DNA of 64,000 nucleotides, from positions 1 to 64,000 of the forward strand of contig NZ_PYFP01000002.1 in the NCBI RefSeq assembly GCF_003056055.1. The letters run 5' to 3'. The stretch is from Glaciimonas sp. PCH181 (lineage in GTDB: Bacteria; Pseudomonadota; Gammaproteobacteria; Burkholderiales; Burkholderiaceae_D). Below are positions 40,637-50,936 of this stretch, one piece after another. The notes under the pieces are model-generated. The model was not told the origin of the DNA. It did not search any database and worked only from the letters and a program-made list of their open reading frames with translations. How positions within the stretch are numbered: position 1 is the stretch's first letter; every line of letters starts with the position of its first letter. Both the position numbers and the translations under genes were made by a program.

Positions 40637-41878
40637 ATGAAGAAAAAAAACCTGATATCGCTGGTTGTCGCCTTGTGCTGCACCACTTCCGCCATTTCCT
40701 TTGCACAGACTGTCCAGCCTGACCGTGCCTTGCTAGAGGCCGCGCAAAAGCGCAAGGAGGTCTTGGTCAAGGACCTGGCGACGCTGGTCAACATCGATTC
40801 TGGCACCGACGATGCCAAGGGGTTGATGCAAGTTGAAGCCGTGCTGGCTCAGCGCCTGAAGGACGTTGGTGCCAGTGTCGAGATCGTCTCCGCACCACCG
40901 GCTGCGGGCAAGATGGTGATCGGTAAACTGCAAGGCACTGGCACCAAGAACATCATGCTGATGATCCATTACGATACCGTATTTGGTATCGGCGAAGCGG
41001 CCAAACGCCCCTTCAAGATCACTGGTAATAAGGCCTACGGTCCGGGTGTGGCCGATGCCAAGGGCGGTGCGCTGCTGATCGTCTATGCACTGGATATTGC
41101 ACGCGAACGCGGCTTCAAGAACTACAAAACGCTGACCGTGCTATTCAATCCCGACGAAGAAAAAAGCTCGCTCGGCTCACGTGACATGATCACCAAACTG
41201 TCGTCCGAACAAGACTATGTATTAGTGTTTGAACCTCCTGAAGCTGACGTAGTAACGGTTGCCACCAACGGCATCGCTTACGTCCATCTTGACGTCAAGG
41301 GTCGCGCATCGCACGCTGGCTCGGCACCGGAAGCCGGTCGCAACGCCGCCGTCGAATTGTCCAATCAGATTATCCAGCTAAAAGATTTGGGCAGCACGGC
41401 CAAGGGAACGACCGTCAACTGGACCGTGATTCAGGCCGGTGACCGCGTCAATATCATTCCTGAAAAAGCCAGCGCCACCGCTGACATGCGTATGTCCGAC
41501 GTTAGCGAAATCCAGCGCGTGCAGGCCGATGCCGACAAGATCGTCTTGAAGAAGCTGATCCCCGAAACTGAAGTCCGCGTTAAGGTAGAAAATCGCCGTC
41601 CACCGTTTAGCAAGAACGCCGACAGCGATCATCTGGCAGCCACTGCTGATAGTATTTATAAGGAACTCGGCAAGTCGATCACGCCAGTCTCCATGCGCTA
41701 CGGCACCGACGCTGGTTTCGCCTATAACCCCAAGACCGGCAAGCCGATAGTGCTGGATGGCATGGGCATCGTTGGCGACCGCATTCACTCATCGGATGAA
41801 TGGGCCGATCTGGACAGCGTGGTGCCGCGCTTATACCTGACGGTGCGCATGATGGAAGCGATGGCTAAAGGAAAATAG
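40637..41878 (+). CDS. secreted M20-family metallopeptidase (glutamate carboxypeptidase-like)
   Basis: A 413-residue protein with a signal peptide cleaved around AISFAQ (~residue 24). The M20 zinc site is visible: H111 and D113 in MIHYDTVFG, bridging D140 in GPGVADAKGG, E174/E175 in NPDEEKSS, and a C-terminal His in RIHSSDEWAD. It is close to carboxypeptidase G2, which removes C-terminal glutamate from folates and peptides in the periplasm. A strong terminator follows. Substrate is inferred from family only. Confidence 0.9.
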   Translation: MKKKNLISLVVALCCTTSAISFAQTVQPDRALLEAAQKRKEVLVKDLATLVNIDSGTDDAKGLMQVEAVLAQRLKDVGASVEIVSAPPAAGKMVIGKLQGTGTKNIMLMIHYDTVFGIGEAAKRPFKITGNKAYGPGVADAKGGALLIVYALDIARERGFKNYKTLTVLFNPDEEKSSLGSRDMITKLSSEQDYVLVFEPPEADVVTVATNGIAYVHLDVKGRASHAGSAPEAGRNAAVELSNQIIQLKDLGSTAKGTTVNWTVIQAGDRVNIIPEKASATADMRMSDVSEIQRVQADADKIVLKKLIPETEVRVKVENRRPPFSKNADSDHLAATADSIYKELGKSITPVSMRYGTDAGFAYNPKTGKPIVLDGMGIVGDRIHSSDEWADLDSVVPRLYLTVRMMEAMAKGK

Positions 41879-41900
41879 ACGTCTTCGCGTAAAACATCGA

Positions 41901-41931
41901 AAAAAACGGGCCATGCTGGCCCGTTTTTTTT
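41901..41931. terminator. bidirectional terminator between M20 peptidase and TonB receptor genes
   Basis: A-run, stem ACGGGCCA / TGGCCCGT with a TGC loop, then T8. Flanked by A-tract and T-tract, it can serve both convergent genes. Confidence 0.93.
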
Positions 41932-42024
41932 GTTAGCGGTACAACCTGCTTCGCGTGGTGTCGGTGCAAAGACTTTACAGGCGACGACTGCAATTTAGAA
42001 CAGTCGCCGCCATTTTCTCCCGCT

Positions 42025-44574
42025 TTAGTTCAGCTTGTCGAAGTCGTAACGCAGGGCAATCCAAAACAGCCGGGGCGCACCCGGTGCGAAGAAAGTGGAT
42101 TGACGCACCGCATAACCAGCCGCATTGGAACCGCCGAACGGCCGCGCACTAACATTACCGTTAGCATCGAAACCCGTCGGTCCCAACTGAGCCGCCGTAT
42201 CGTAGCGCGAGTCGAACACATTATTGACCTGCGCCATGATCTGCAATTGCGGCGTCACACGGTAAGCGCCACCCAGATTGAAGATCGCATAACCGGCGCT
42301 GCGTCCCGGACCGAGATAATACTTGCCATCCGGCTGGTGCTGGCCGTTTTCATTACCACGTGCCAACGAACCGGCCACTGCTACCATACCGGCGCTCATT
42401 GTCAGTGCTGGCGAAAATGCATAATCAGCAAACAGTTTGAGCATCTGACGCGGGATCAGCGGGATCTTGTCGCCGGGCTTGATATTGATATTGCCTTCCT
42501 GCCCCGGACTGCCAGCCTGCGCCAGCGTGTTGCTGCTGTTGCCAGTGCCGTTGACAGTTTCGGCACTTTGGTACGTCGCATCGAGGAAGGTATATTGGCC
42601 GCCGATATCCAGATTTCCGAGCTTTTTGTTCAAACCCAGTTCAATACCCTGGCGTTTGGTCTGGCCGAAATTCTTGAAATAACCGTAACCGGATTGATTG
42701 TCGGCCACAAACAAAATGTCATCCTTATTGCGCGCACTAAACACTCCGGCATTCCATTGCAGCGTTTTGCCGATAGAACCCCGAACACCGGCTTCGATGG
42801 TGCGCGTCACCACCTGATTGAGCGGCGGATCGCTAGCCATGGCATTCGGCAATTTACACGGTTGATCCGGGTTGGCACAACCGAGTTCAATCGCCGTCGG
42901 TGCCCGGCTGCTTTCGCTGTAACCGCCATACAGATTGAGATTGGGAATCGGGCTGTAAGTCAGGCCAATGGCCGGATTAAAACGCGCGTACCGATGATTG
43001 CCGCTGAGTGAAGCCGGATCGCCATCGGAATGAATCTGATCGCTGTTTTTGATCGACGTGGTGTTGTAGCGGCCAGACAAGGTCAGATGCCATTTCTCGG
43101 CAAAAGTCATGGTGTCGCTGGCGAATGCGCTCCAGGTTGCGATCCGCCCCGACAAATTGACCCGGGTGTCGAAAGGCACGCCATCGACATTACCGCCGGT
43201 GATGCCATCGCCATACGAATTGATGCCGGTGACACTGCGGTCGGGATTGATGTAACCCAGTTGCGAGGATTGTTTGAAGTTGACGCGACTGCCGTCATAC
43301 GCGCCACCGACGACCAGTTGATTGCGTTGGCCCAACACATCGCCAAGCCAGTTCGCCTGCGCCGAAATACCGTAGTTCTGTTGCGTAGTTTCAGTACGAT
43401 TGATCAGGCCTGTACATTTCTCGCCGGGCTCATCGTTGAGCACGCCCTGCGCAATACAACGCCAGTAAGGAAACGGTGTATTGGCGGCATTCATGGTCCC
43501 GGTCGGAAAGCCGGTATAGCCAGCTTTCGTCAGCGCCGTACGTTCAGCCGCGCTGAGTTGGTAGAGCGACTGATCCAGCGCGCCTTCATTGATATCGCCG
43601 TTCAGCGTTGAGGTATGGATGTCGCGGTAATACACATTACCCGACAACATCAGATTGTCATTGACGCTATGGGTAGCCGCCAGATTAAACATGGTCGAAC
43701 GGTTTTGCGTTTGATCCGGTTTGGTATAGACACTGGCGCGGTCGCGTGCCAGAAACGTCTGTTCCTGCAAGCCGTTGCCTGTCATATCATTGTCGGCATG
43801 GGCCATGCTCAGTTTCAGTGTGGTGTTGGCATTATGCCAGCCCAGCTTGCCAAAAATCTGGCGTGCATCGGACGGCGAATCATTACGCCAGCCATCCTCC
43901 TTAAACAGGTTGCCAGTGACATACCAATCCAGCGCATCGTTAGAACCGCCATGTTCAAATTCGACCGCGCGGCGGGAATTGCTGCCCAGCGTGGTTTGCA
44001 GTGAAGTACCGGGATTAGCGCGTCCATCCTTGGTTTGTACCGATAACGCCCCCCCGAGCGTATTCAGGCCAAACAATGGATTGGAACCGGGCATCAGGCT
44101 CATCGAAGAAATCGCCGTACGCGGAATCAAATCCCAACTGACCACGTCGCCGAACGGCTGATTCATGCGCACGCCATCGACATACACCGATAGTCCTTGC
44201 TGCGTCCCCAGCAAAGGCGAAGCGGTATAACCGCGATAGCTGACATCCATCTGAAATGGATTGCCCTGCATTTCATTGACATACACACTGCCGAGGCGGC
44301 GATTCATGAAATCGGCAAGATCCAGCACCCCACTACGCTCGATATCCTTGCTGGTGGCGGTTTGCACCGGTGCTGCAATTTCATTGAGCGGCTGGCCAAT
44401 GCCGGGCAATGGCGTAGCGCCGACCACCTGGACCGTTGGCAATTCAGTGGTTGTGGCTTGGTTTTGCGCCTCGGCCGACAACGATACTGCAGCGCCAAGA
44501 CTCAACGTCAGTTGCAAAGCAGCAGCAGCCAGCGGCCGTCGCTGCGTCCCCGGCAGGATAGTGGATTGATACAT
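42025..44574 (-). CDS. TonB-dependent outer-membrane receptor
   Basis: An 849-residue receptor. A signal peptide spans residues 1-37 (ends SAEAQ). The plug domain covers ~45-180 ([54 protein letters not shown]). The remainder is a 22-strand barrel with many aromatic-ended strands; the last strand is [12 protein letters not shown]. No ferric-siderophore or B12 specificity can be read. It stands alone, convergent with the M20 peptidase. Upstream are three copies of a CGACTGTTCC-type element (44704-44767), likely its control region. Confidence 0.92.
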   Translation of the reverse strand: MYQSTILPGTQRRPLAAAALQLTLSLGAAVSLSAEAQNQATTTELPTVQVVGATPLPGIGQPLNEIAAPVQTATSKDIERSGVLDLADFMNRRLGSVYVNEMQGNPFQMDVSYRGYTASPLLGTQQGLSVYVDGVRMNQPFGDVVSWDLIPRTAISSMSLMPGSNPLFGLNTLGGALSVQTKDGRANPGTSLQTTLGSNSRRAVEFEHGGSNDALDWYVTGNLFKEDGWRNDSPSDARQIFGKLGWHNANTTLKLSMAHADNDMTGNGLQEQTFLARDRASVYTKPDQTQNRSTMFNLAATHSVNDNLMLSGNVYYRDIHTSTLNGDINEGALDQSLYQLSAAERTALTKAGYTGFPTGTMNAANTPFPYWRCIAQGVLNDEPGEKCTGLINRTETTQQNYGISAQANWLGDVLGQRNQLVVGGAYDGSRVNFKQSSQLGYINPDRSVTGINSYGDGITGGNVDGVPFDTRVNLSGRIATWSAFASDTMTFAEKWHLTLSGRYNTTSIKNSDQIHSDGDPASLSGNHRYARFNPAIGLTYSPIPNLNLYGGYSESSRAPTAIELGCANPDQPCKLPNAMASDPPLNQVVTRTIEAGVRGSIGKTLQWNAGVFSARNKDDILFVADNQSGYGYFKNFGQTKRQGIELGLNKKLGNLDIGGQYTFLDATYQSAETVNGTGNSSNTLAQAGSPGQEGNINIKPGDKIPLIPRQMLKLFADYAFSPALTMSAGMVAVAGSLARGNENGQHQPDGKYYLGPGRSAGYAIFNLGGAYRVTPQLQIMAQVNNVFDSRYDTAAQLGPTGFDANGNVSARPFGGSNAAGYAVRQSTFFAPGAPRLFWIALRYDFDKLN

Positions 44575-44703
44575 TGTGTCTCCCTATATTTTTTAGAAAT
44601 GCATTCAGCTTGAAGCAATATGTTTGCCAACAGCAAGAAACATAAGGTCGCACGCCGTTACAGCGAAATACGCGAGTCTGAATCAACTTAAATAATACGG
44701 CTG

Positions 44704-44767
44704 CGACTGTTCCATTTACGACCACGACTGTTCCGTTTTTTAACAATATCCCTAAATGGAACAATCG
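44704..44767 (-). promoter_or_regulatory. operator-like repeats upstream of the TonB receptor
   Basis: CGACTGTTCCATTTA (44704-44718), CGACTGTTCCGTTT (44725-44738, exactly 21 bases on) and, inverted, TAAATGGAACAATCG (44753-44767). Two direct copies spaced two helical turns apart plus an inverted copy resemble a regulator binding array. The rest of 44575-45018 holds no gene. Confidence 0.55.
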
Positions 44768-45018
44768 AATCAACGAGAGTGGCTGCGCTGGCAGATAGAC
44801 GTCGACCGGTTAGCAGCTAAGTATTTTTAGTGTTTTCGGAGTCCCGCATTAAGCAGTGAACGGACATTCGTGCGCGTGATATGCGCGCAAGACTGTCTCC
44901 GGCCGCGCCATTAAGATCCGAGCCAACGCCCATTCTTTGTCGCATGGCGATTCGTAGAACGGCAACCTCCGGTTTGATTCACTTCTTGCCCATCTCCATT
45001 TTATTCAACGCCTGGAAA

Positions 45019-45702
45019 TCAAACGGAAGCACGGACGTCCGGTGCCGGCACGGTAGAAATCCCCTGCGCCAAAGCCGCCCGTTCCTGGGAATCTATCGCG
45101 CGCCGGAAGCCTTCGCGTTCGCGCAGGCGATGCCAATAGGCTAATACGGCGGGCGTAAAGCGGTCTGTCAGGCCAAGATGCTGTGCCAGAAGGAGCGCGT
45201 ATCCCACCGAGACATCGGCCGCAGTAAATCGGCCTGCGGTCAGGTAATCGCTGCGCGCAAGTACACTCTCGAGGCTGCGCAGCCGTGACAAAAACCACTT
45301 TGTATAATCTTCAGCGACATGGAGCGCCTGACGATCACCTGTTTCAAAATGGGTATAGCGCAGGATCAGCGTCTGGGGAAACGTTAGCGTCGCTTCGCCA
45401 AAATGCAGATAATTCAGATAAGCCGCGTAGCCGACTTCATGAGGCGCCACATCGAGTAAGGTGCCTGGTACCCGTGACGCCAGATATTGACAGATCGCGG
45501 CTGACTCAGTCATTCGCGCATCCCCGTCCAGTAGTGTTGGCACCGTACCCAGTGGGTTGACCTCAAGATAGCTCCTGAGCGTAACGCGTGGTGGAAACGG
45601 CAGCATTTTCAACTCGTATGGCAGACCCAGTTCTTCGAGCATCCATAAAGGACGGAAGGAACGAGCACTCATGCAATGGTAAAGAATCATCATGTCGGAC
45701 AT
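45019..45702 (-). CDS. glutathione S-transferase family protein
   Basis: A 227-residue protein. The N-terminal thioredoxin-fold domain begins MSDMMILYHCMSARSFRPL and holds the cis-Pro/ESxAI segment (LGTVPTLLDGDARMTESAAI). The C-terminal helical domain ends in RAAL. The longer frame to 45813 adds 37 residues without homology; the ATG at 45702 gives the normal GST length. Likely cytoplasmic detoxification or aromatic-compound metabolism; substrate unknown. Confidence 0.85.
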   Translation of the reverse strand: MSDMMILYHCMSARSFRPLWMLEELGLPYELKMLPFPPRVTLRSYLEVNPLGTVPTLLDGDARMTESAAICQYLASRVPGTLLDVAPHEVGYAAYLNYLHFGEATLTFPQTLILRYTHFETGDRQALHVAEDYTKWFLSRLRSLESVLARSDYLTAGRFTAADVSVGYALLLAQHLGLTDRFTPAVLAYWHRLREREGFRRAIDSQERAALAQGISTVPAPDVRASV

Positions 45703-45889
45703 CCTATAGTGATTACGTACTGCTGGTATGGCGGAAGTACGCATGATGCCTGATGGGCAGGTTGCCCCCTCTTCCATCCATACGACGGGTGCTTCGGTCA
45801 TGCGTACCCTCAACTTCAGCCCGATTTAGATAGAAACAGGGTGTGTCGGCAAGCAGCGCATGGGGGCGATGCCAGGTAGCCGGTTACCC

Positions 45890-47107
45890 CTATTTCCAGA
45901 TCGCGCACTTCGATTCCGACTTGCTGGTAAAAGCTTGCTCCGCTGGCACACGCTCGACGACTCTGAGGTAATCCCAGGGATATTTGGATTCGCCCGGTGT
46001 CTTGACCTGCATGAGGAACATGTCATACATCACGCGACCATCAGGCCGGATGGTCGCATGTTTCAGGTACATGTCATTGATAGGATTTTTCTTCATTTGC
46101 GCGATAACCCTGTCACCGTCGTCGGTACCCGCCTGCTTGACCGCTGCGAGGTAATGCATGGTGGCAGAATAGCCCGCGGCCTGATTACCCGTCGGCATTT
46201 TCTTCATCACTTCAAAATAACGTCGTGACCACTTGCGTGAAGCTTCATCCTGATCCCAGTACCAGTTGTCACTCAGATACATGCCTTGAGTCAGCCCCAG
46301 ACCGAGGGAATGAATATCGGTGACGAACATGACCATGCCAGCAAGCTTCATGGTTTTATTCAGTCCAAAATCATTGGCCGCCTTGATCGCGTTAATCGTG
46401 TCGGTCGTGGCATTCGCCAGACCAAGAATCTGTGCTTTAGACGCCTGCGCCTGCATGATGAAAGACGAGAAATCCGACGTGTTCAGCGGATGCCGAATAC
46501 TCCCCACCACTGTGCCACCTGCCTGCTTGATGACCTTGGTGGTATCCGCCTCCAGCGACTGGCCGAACGCATAGTCTGCCGTCAGAAAATACCAGGTTTT
46601 GCCGCCCTGCTTGACCACTGCTGAACCCGTAGCCCGGGCCATGGCGACGGTGTCGTAGCCGTAATGAATAGTATAGGGATTACAGTCTTCGTTGGTCAAT
46701 CGTGCCGTGCCGGTAGCGATGACGATGAACGGTTTCTTCTTTTCGTTAGCGACTTTTGCAATGGCAAGATCAGCTGCCGAGCTGGCACCCGACATCAATA
46801 TGTCGACACCTCCCCGGTCAAGCCACTCGCGCGCCTTGACCGCAGCAATATCGGCCTTATTCTGATGATCGCTAACGATCAATTCAATTTTCTTGCCATC
46901 GAGCTGTCCACCAAAGTCAGCGATGGCCATTTTGATGGCTTCCACGTGGCCCTTGCCCGAAATGTCTGAAAACACCCCCGACATATCCGTGATCAGGCCA
47001 ATCCGGATAACGTTATCGGAAATTTGCGCCATCACCGGGCTCATCACGCATGCTGTCACCGCGGCGGCGATGAAACGGACCACCTGCGTCATCGTTACTG
47101 TTCCCAT
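45890..47107 (-). CDS. branched-chain-type ABC transporter substrate-binding protein (LivK-like)
   Basis: A 405-residue periplasmic binding protein. A signal peptide ends near VMAQ (~residue 27). The fold begins NVIRIGLITDMSGVFSDISG, typical of the Peripla_BP_6 family (leucine, amide or aromatic-acid binders). GAGGAG seven bases before the ATG at 47107 supports this start. No permease or ATPase genes are adjacent, so it must use components encoded elsewhere or is an orphan. Divergent from a TetR gene with shared repeats between them. The acyl-CoA synthetase nearby suggests an organic acid as ligand; this is inference. Confidence 0.88.
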   Translation of the reverse strand: MGTVTMTQVVRFIAAAVTACVMSPVMAQISDNVIRIGLITDMSGVFSDISGKGHVEAIKMAIADFGGQLDGKKIELIVSDHQNKADIAAVKAREWLDRGGVDILMSGASSAADLAIAKVANEKKKPFIVIATGTARLTNEDCNPYTIHYGYDTVAMARATGSAVVKQGGKTWYFLTADYAFGQSLEADTTKVIKQAGGTVVGSIRHPLNTSDFSSFIMQAQASKAQILGLANATTDTINAIKAANDFGLNKTMKLAGMVMFVTDIHSLGLGLTQGMYLSDNWYWDQDEASRKWSRRYFEVMKKMPTGNQAAGYSATMHYLAAVKQAGTDDGDRVIAQMKKNPINDMYLKHATIRPDGRVMYDMFLMQVKTPGESKYPWDYLRVVERVPAEQAFTSKSESKCAIWK

Positions 47108-47164
47108 GTTTTGTCTCCTCTTTGGTATCAAATTATGCCGATATAGTTTTCTATTCGTGCTTAT

Positions 47165-47279
47165 TTTAAGTATTACTCAAAGTAATTATTGGGTCAATCT
47201 CTGCAATTGTTATCTAATAAATCCCATGATATTATCATTCGCACCTACTTGCTAAAAATAATATTTAAGTATTACTCAA
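47165..47279. promoter_or_regulatory. direct repeats in the binding-protein/TetR divergent region
   Basis: The 16-base sequence TTTAAGTATTACTCAA occurs exactly at 47165-47180 and again at 47264-47279. Each contains the small palindrome AGTATTACT. They flank the divergent promoters, one near each gene, as expected for TetR autoregulation and control of the binding-protein gene. Confidence 0.6.
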
Positions 47280-47301
47280 CAAATATTACACAACAAATTC
47301 C

Positions 47302-48027
47302 ATGACCAAATTATTGTCGATCAATGCCCGAAGGGAAGCACTTTCACCAAAGTCACAACGGCGCGCTGAAGAAATTTTAGGCACGGCAAGAGAAGTATTT
47401 TCTGAGCAGGGCTACGAGAAGACGACCACACTGGAAATTGCGCAGCGCCTGGGAATTTCGGAAGCCACAGTCTTCACGTATTTTGATAGCAAGCGCGATC
47501 TTTGCATGCAGGTCATCAGTGACTGGTACGACGAAATCAGTAAGGAGCTAGAAGAGGAGTTGCCCCATATTCAAGGCACGCGCGTGCAGCTGCGATACAT
47601 TGTGCACAAGCATCTGAATGCACTGATGCGAGATGGGCAGGGTCTCTGCGCCCTTGTGCTGACAGAGGGGCGCATTCCGAATACCGAATTTTCCGATCTA
47701 TTGACCCGATTGCAGCGCCGCTACACGGCACCGCTGATGACCGTACTGTCGGCGGGCCAGCAGGCAGGGGAAATCCGCGCTGATATCTCCCTGCGCATGT
47801 TGCGCAACATGGTGTATGGATCGATGGAGCACATGATGTGGAAATACATCATCAGCGGCGAGACGCCGGAGCTTGAGGCGAATGCGCACGAACTGACCGC
47901 GTTATTGTGGAGCGCCTTTGCCCCGCCTCGGCCGGACGTCGAGGCGCTGCTTCAGCTGAAAATAGAACTCTTTGCAGCCGTAAATCGTTTTAACATTGCA
48001 TCAGAAAATCACAAAAAAGATGGCTAA
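47302..48027 (+). CDS. TetR/AcrR family regulator
   Basis: A 241-residue regulator. The N-terminal HTH spans ~residues 20-66 (RRAEEILGTAREVFSEQGYE, TTLEIAQRLGISEATVFTYF, DSKRDLCMQVI). The C-terminal all-helical ligand domain is typical of TetR proteins that sense acyl-CoA or hydrophobic ligands, but no ligand can be read. It sits between the divergent binding-protein gene and a co-directional acyl-CoA synthetase gene 26 bases downstream, so it likely controls both. Confidence 0.9.
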   Translation: MTKLLSINARREALSPKSQRRAEEILGTAREVFSEQGYEKTTTLEIAQRLGISEATVFTYFDSKRDLCMQVISDWYDEISKELEEELPHIQGTRVQLRYIVHKHLNALMRDGQGLCALVLTEGRIPNTEFSDLLTRLQRRYTAPLMTVLSAGQQAGEIRADISLRMLRNMVYGSMEHMMWKYIISGETPELEANAHELTALLWSAFAPPRPDVEALLQLKIELFAAVNRFNIASENHKKDG

Positions 48028-48053
48028 CTCAGCGCCCGAATCAGGAGACCAGC

Positions 48054-49679
48054 ATGCTCACACAACAGCAGACTTATGCCGAAGTACAAACCCGTTTCAA
48101 ATGGGAAGTGCCAGAACGCTTTAACATTGCAGTCGCAGCGTGCGACCGGTGGGCCGATGGCTCCGGACGGCGCGCGATTATCGTCGAGGATCGCGACGGC
48201 AATGTCACCACGTACAGCTACGATCAGCTGAAAACCCTATCGAACCAGCTTGCCCGACATTGGCATTCGCAAGGCGTCATCAAAGGTGATCGCATCGGCA
48301 TCTTTGCGCCGCAATGCGTGGAAATCGTTATCGCACATATGGCGGCTTATAAGTTGGGGGCCATTGCCCTTCCTTTATTTTATCTGTTTGGTCCCGAAGC
48401 CCTGCACTTTCGGCTGGGCGACAGTGGCGCCACCATCCTGGTGACCGATAGCGACGGTGCCAAAAAAATCAGAGAGATTCGTCCGGATCTGAACTCCCTA
48501 CGCAACGTGTATTGCATAGATCGTCACACTGCGGAGGATGGCTGCCTGCCGTTCTGGGAAAGTTTTGATGGCGAACCGGACATATTCACGCCACTGGATA
48601 CGTTAGCAGAAGACCCTGCAGTCATCATTTACACCTCAGGGACCACCGGCAAACCCAAGGGAGCGTTGCATGCTCATCGCGTGTTACTCGGGCATCTTCC
48701 TGGCGTAGAAATGTCGCATGATTTTTTCCCACAAGAGGGAGACCTGATGTGGACGCCCGCCGATTGGGCGTGGATAGGCGGCTTGCTCGATGTATTGATG
48801 CCGTCGCTTTACCATGGCGTGCCGGTCCTGGCGCGACGCTTTGAGAAATTCGATCCTTCTGCTGTCTTCGCCCTGATCGCAAAGCACAAGGTCCGGAATA
48901 TTTTTTTCCCACCGACGGCGCTCAAAATGTTGCGATCAGCAACCAATCCCGGCAAGCAATGGCCATTTTCATTACGATCGGTGGCCAGTGGTGGCGAATC
49001 GCTCGGCGACGAACTCATTACCTGGGGGCAAAAAACATTAGGCGTCACGATTAATGAATTTTACGGACAAACCGAGTGCAACATAGTGGTCTCCGGGTGT
49101 GCGAGTCTGTTTGCCAGAAGGTCCGGCGCCATAGGATACGCCGTGCCCGGTCACGACGTCGCAATTGTTGACGATGCCGGTATACCGGTCAGCGCAGGCG
49201 TTACCGGAAATATCGCCATCAAGTCACCCGACCCTGTGATGTTTCTGGGATATTGGAACAATCCAACTGCCACAGCGGAAAAATTTGCCGGTGACTATCT
49301 GCTCACCGGAGACCTTGGTGAAATGGATCTCGACGGCTACATACGGTATGTCGGTCGGGACGACGATGTCATCACCAGCTCCGGTTATCGGATCGGTCCG
49401 GGGCCGATTGAGGAATGCCTGCTATCTCACCCTTCGGTCAAAATGGCGGCAGTCATCGGCAAAAAAGACGCCCATCGTACTGAGATCGTCAAAGCGTTCA
49501 TCGTGCTGACCGATGGCTTTACGCCTTCCGACCAGCTTGTTGCGGAAATTCAGCACTTCGTACGCACCCGCCTGGCTGCACATGAATATCCACGCGAAAT
49601 CAGTTTTATCGACGCATTGCCAGCCACGGTGACGGGGAAAATCATGCGACGCAGCTTGCGCGACCTGGAAAATCCTTAA
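48054..49679 (+). CDS. acyl-CoA synthetase (AMP-forming, ANL family)
   Basis: A 541-residue adenylate-forming ligase. P-loop YTSGTTGKPKGALHAH (residues 193-), FYGQTECN, LLTGDLGEMDLDGYIRYVGR hinge and the C-terminal lysine in PATVTGKIMRRSL (~K529). It activates a carboxylic acid to its CoA thioester. It resembles acetyl/propionyl-type and xenobiotic-acid synthetases; the acid is not known. Directly after TetR, probably one operon. All catalytic segments are present, unlike the broken synthetase at 36993-38678. Confidence 0.9.
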   Translation: MLTQQQTYAEVQTRFKWEVPERFNIAVAACDRWADGSGRRAIIVEDRDGNVTTYSYDQLKTLSNQLARHWHSQGVIKGDRIGIFAPQCVEIVIAHMAAYKLGAIALPLFYLFGPEALHFRLGDSGATILVTDSDGAKKIREIRPDLNSLRNVYCIDRHTAEDGCLPFWESFDGEPDIFTPLDTLAEDPAVIIYTSGTTGKPKGALHAHRVLLGHLPGVEMSHDFFPQEGDLMWTPADWAWIGGLLDVLMPSLYHGVPVLARRFEKFDPSAVFALIAKHKVRNIFFPPTALKMLRSATNPGKQWPFSLRSVASGGESLGDELITWGQKTLGVTINEFYGQTECNIVVSGCASLFARRSGAIGYAVPGHDVAIVDDAGIPVSAGVTGNIAIKSPDPVMFLGYWNNPTATAEKFAGDYLLTGDLGEMDLDGYIRYVGRDDDVITSSGYRIGPGPIEECLLSHPSVKMAAVIGKKDAHRTEIVKAFIVLTDGFTPSDQLVAEIQHFVRTRLAAHEYPREISFIDALPATVTGKIMRRSLRDLENP

Positions 49680-50091
49680 AGAGCCATACGGCTGCGCTGA
49701 TTTCTTTCCATCGGCCAGTACGAAGCCTTATTGATCGGCTCGTTGTGTGCCTGCATTGAACGATGAGGAAGTTAAGCAGGATTCTGCGCTAGCTTTCGCG
49801 AAGAAAAACGGTACATCAGGATCAGGTAAGCGGAGGCTTGTCTGGTTAGCGGAGATAGAACTCCGCTATGCTTGCACCCAACTTCGTAATTAATTTATGT
49901 CGTTCCTTGTGCGAGTGGCACTTAAAATTCTTCGAATGAGCTTAGAGAACCGCGCATTCATTCGCTTAACAGCAATGTGCCCTCAATGCGAACGCATCAA
50001 GGGCACACTGTTTAGAATTTCGTCGAAGGATATCGACGAACGAAAAAATTACCAAATCAAGGACTAAGAAGTTACTACCGCCAGTATTCAA
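49680..50091. other. intergenic region with two stacked hairpins
   Basis: No gene is supported. GTGCCCT/AGGGCAC with an inner ATGC/GCAT stem forms a long hairpin at 49977-50006, and TTCGTCGA/TCGACGAA forms another at 50019-50040. A third, AGCGGAG/CTCCGCT, is at 49848-49867. None has a good T-run, so simple terminators are unlikely. Confidence 0.5.
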
Positions 50092-50421
50092 TCAAGGCAC
50101 GTATGTGGGATTGGGCGTGACATAGGCGACTACTTCGTGATCAAGTACATTTGCTGGTACGATGCGATTCAAGTCGAATGAGGTCACTTGGAGCGCGCCA
50201 TCAAAATTCCACCCAAAAGTTTTATCCCCTGCAACAAATCTGACGCGTTCGCCACCGGTTACGTTCACGAATTTGGTACTTGGAGTAATAACGATTGTCC
50301 TGGTGGCTGCTGATGCCGGCATCGCGTCCCCCAGCAGATCAATCCTCGGTAAAGAACCGGCAAAAGCCGAAATGCTACCGCTTAACAGAGCAATAACAGC
50401 TATCAATTGTTTGGCGTTCAT
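50092..50421 (-). CDS. czcE: CzcE-like periplasmic metal-binding protein
   Basis: A 109-residue protein with a signal peptide (MNAKQLIAVIALLSGSISAF, cleaved after AFA) and the CzcE pattern: RIDLLGDAMPASAATRTI, KFVNVTGGERVRFV, FGWNFDG, then VTSFDLNRIVPANVLDH and YVTPNPTYV. CzcE of Cupriavidus binds copper in the periplasm. Here it is alone: no czcCBA efflux, two-component or other metal genes are near. It is full length for the family. Confidence 0.85.
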   Translation of the reverse strand: MNAKQLIAVIALLSGSISAFAGSLPRIDLLGDAMPASAATRTIVITPSTKFVNVTGGERVRFVAGDKTFGWNFDGALQVTSFDLNRIVPANVLDHEVVAYVTPNPTYVP

Positions 50422-50936
50422 TTTGATTCCCTAATTAGAGTGGTAGAAGTCTCCGGACTTCACTGCGCTAGTCCGACCTATAAAGTAGCAATTTATAAAT
50501 GCTATTTGACAAGTTGAAGTTTAATTGTTGCGCTCAAAGTTATAAAGAGCAATGTATGCAACACACTATTTCTTAAATAGAAATAATATAACCTTAGGGT
50601 AATAACCGTAATTGTAGCTTCGGCGCGATAACAATCAATCACAATTGGGTGGCCAAAATGGGATAAGCGCTCGCGCAACCCCGTACCAAACTGGCCGCTA
50701 GCGCCGAGCCGGGCCTCCCTTGGCATACCGCTACTCAGGGCACTGACTCCGGGTCAGCCAGTCCACCAATCACGTCCCTTGCGATAAAACAACCTTTATG
50801 CGGCGAACTGAACTCAGCTTCCCTGATATTGCACAGCTCAGTGAGCATGCAATGTGATCAATCTTCGTTCTGCGCTTCGAAGCCCATTTTATTAAGTTGG
50901 ATTATTCTCTGCACGCCAAAATGCTGGCGATCGTTA
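50422..50936. other. intergenic region, no supported gene
   Basis: About 515 bases between czcE and the hydratase remnant. A 74-codon minus-strand frame (50502-50726) shows no recognisable domain. Likely the promoter area of czcE plus debris from the adjacent rearrangement. Confidence 0.4.

Noticed and set aside
42100..43011. 303-codon plus-strand frame opposite the TonB receptor
   Set aside because: It is a shadow of the receptor gene with no domain or ribosome site; the receptor frame has clear plug and barrel features.
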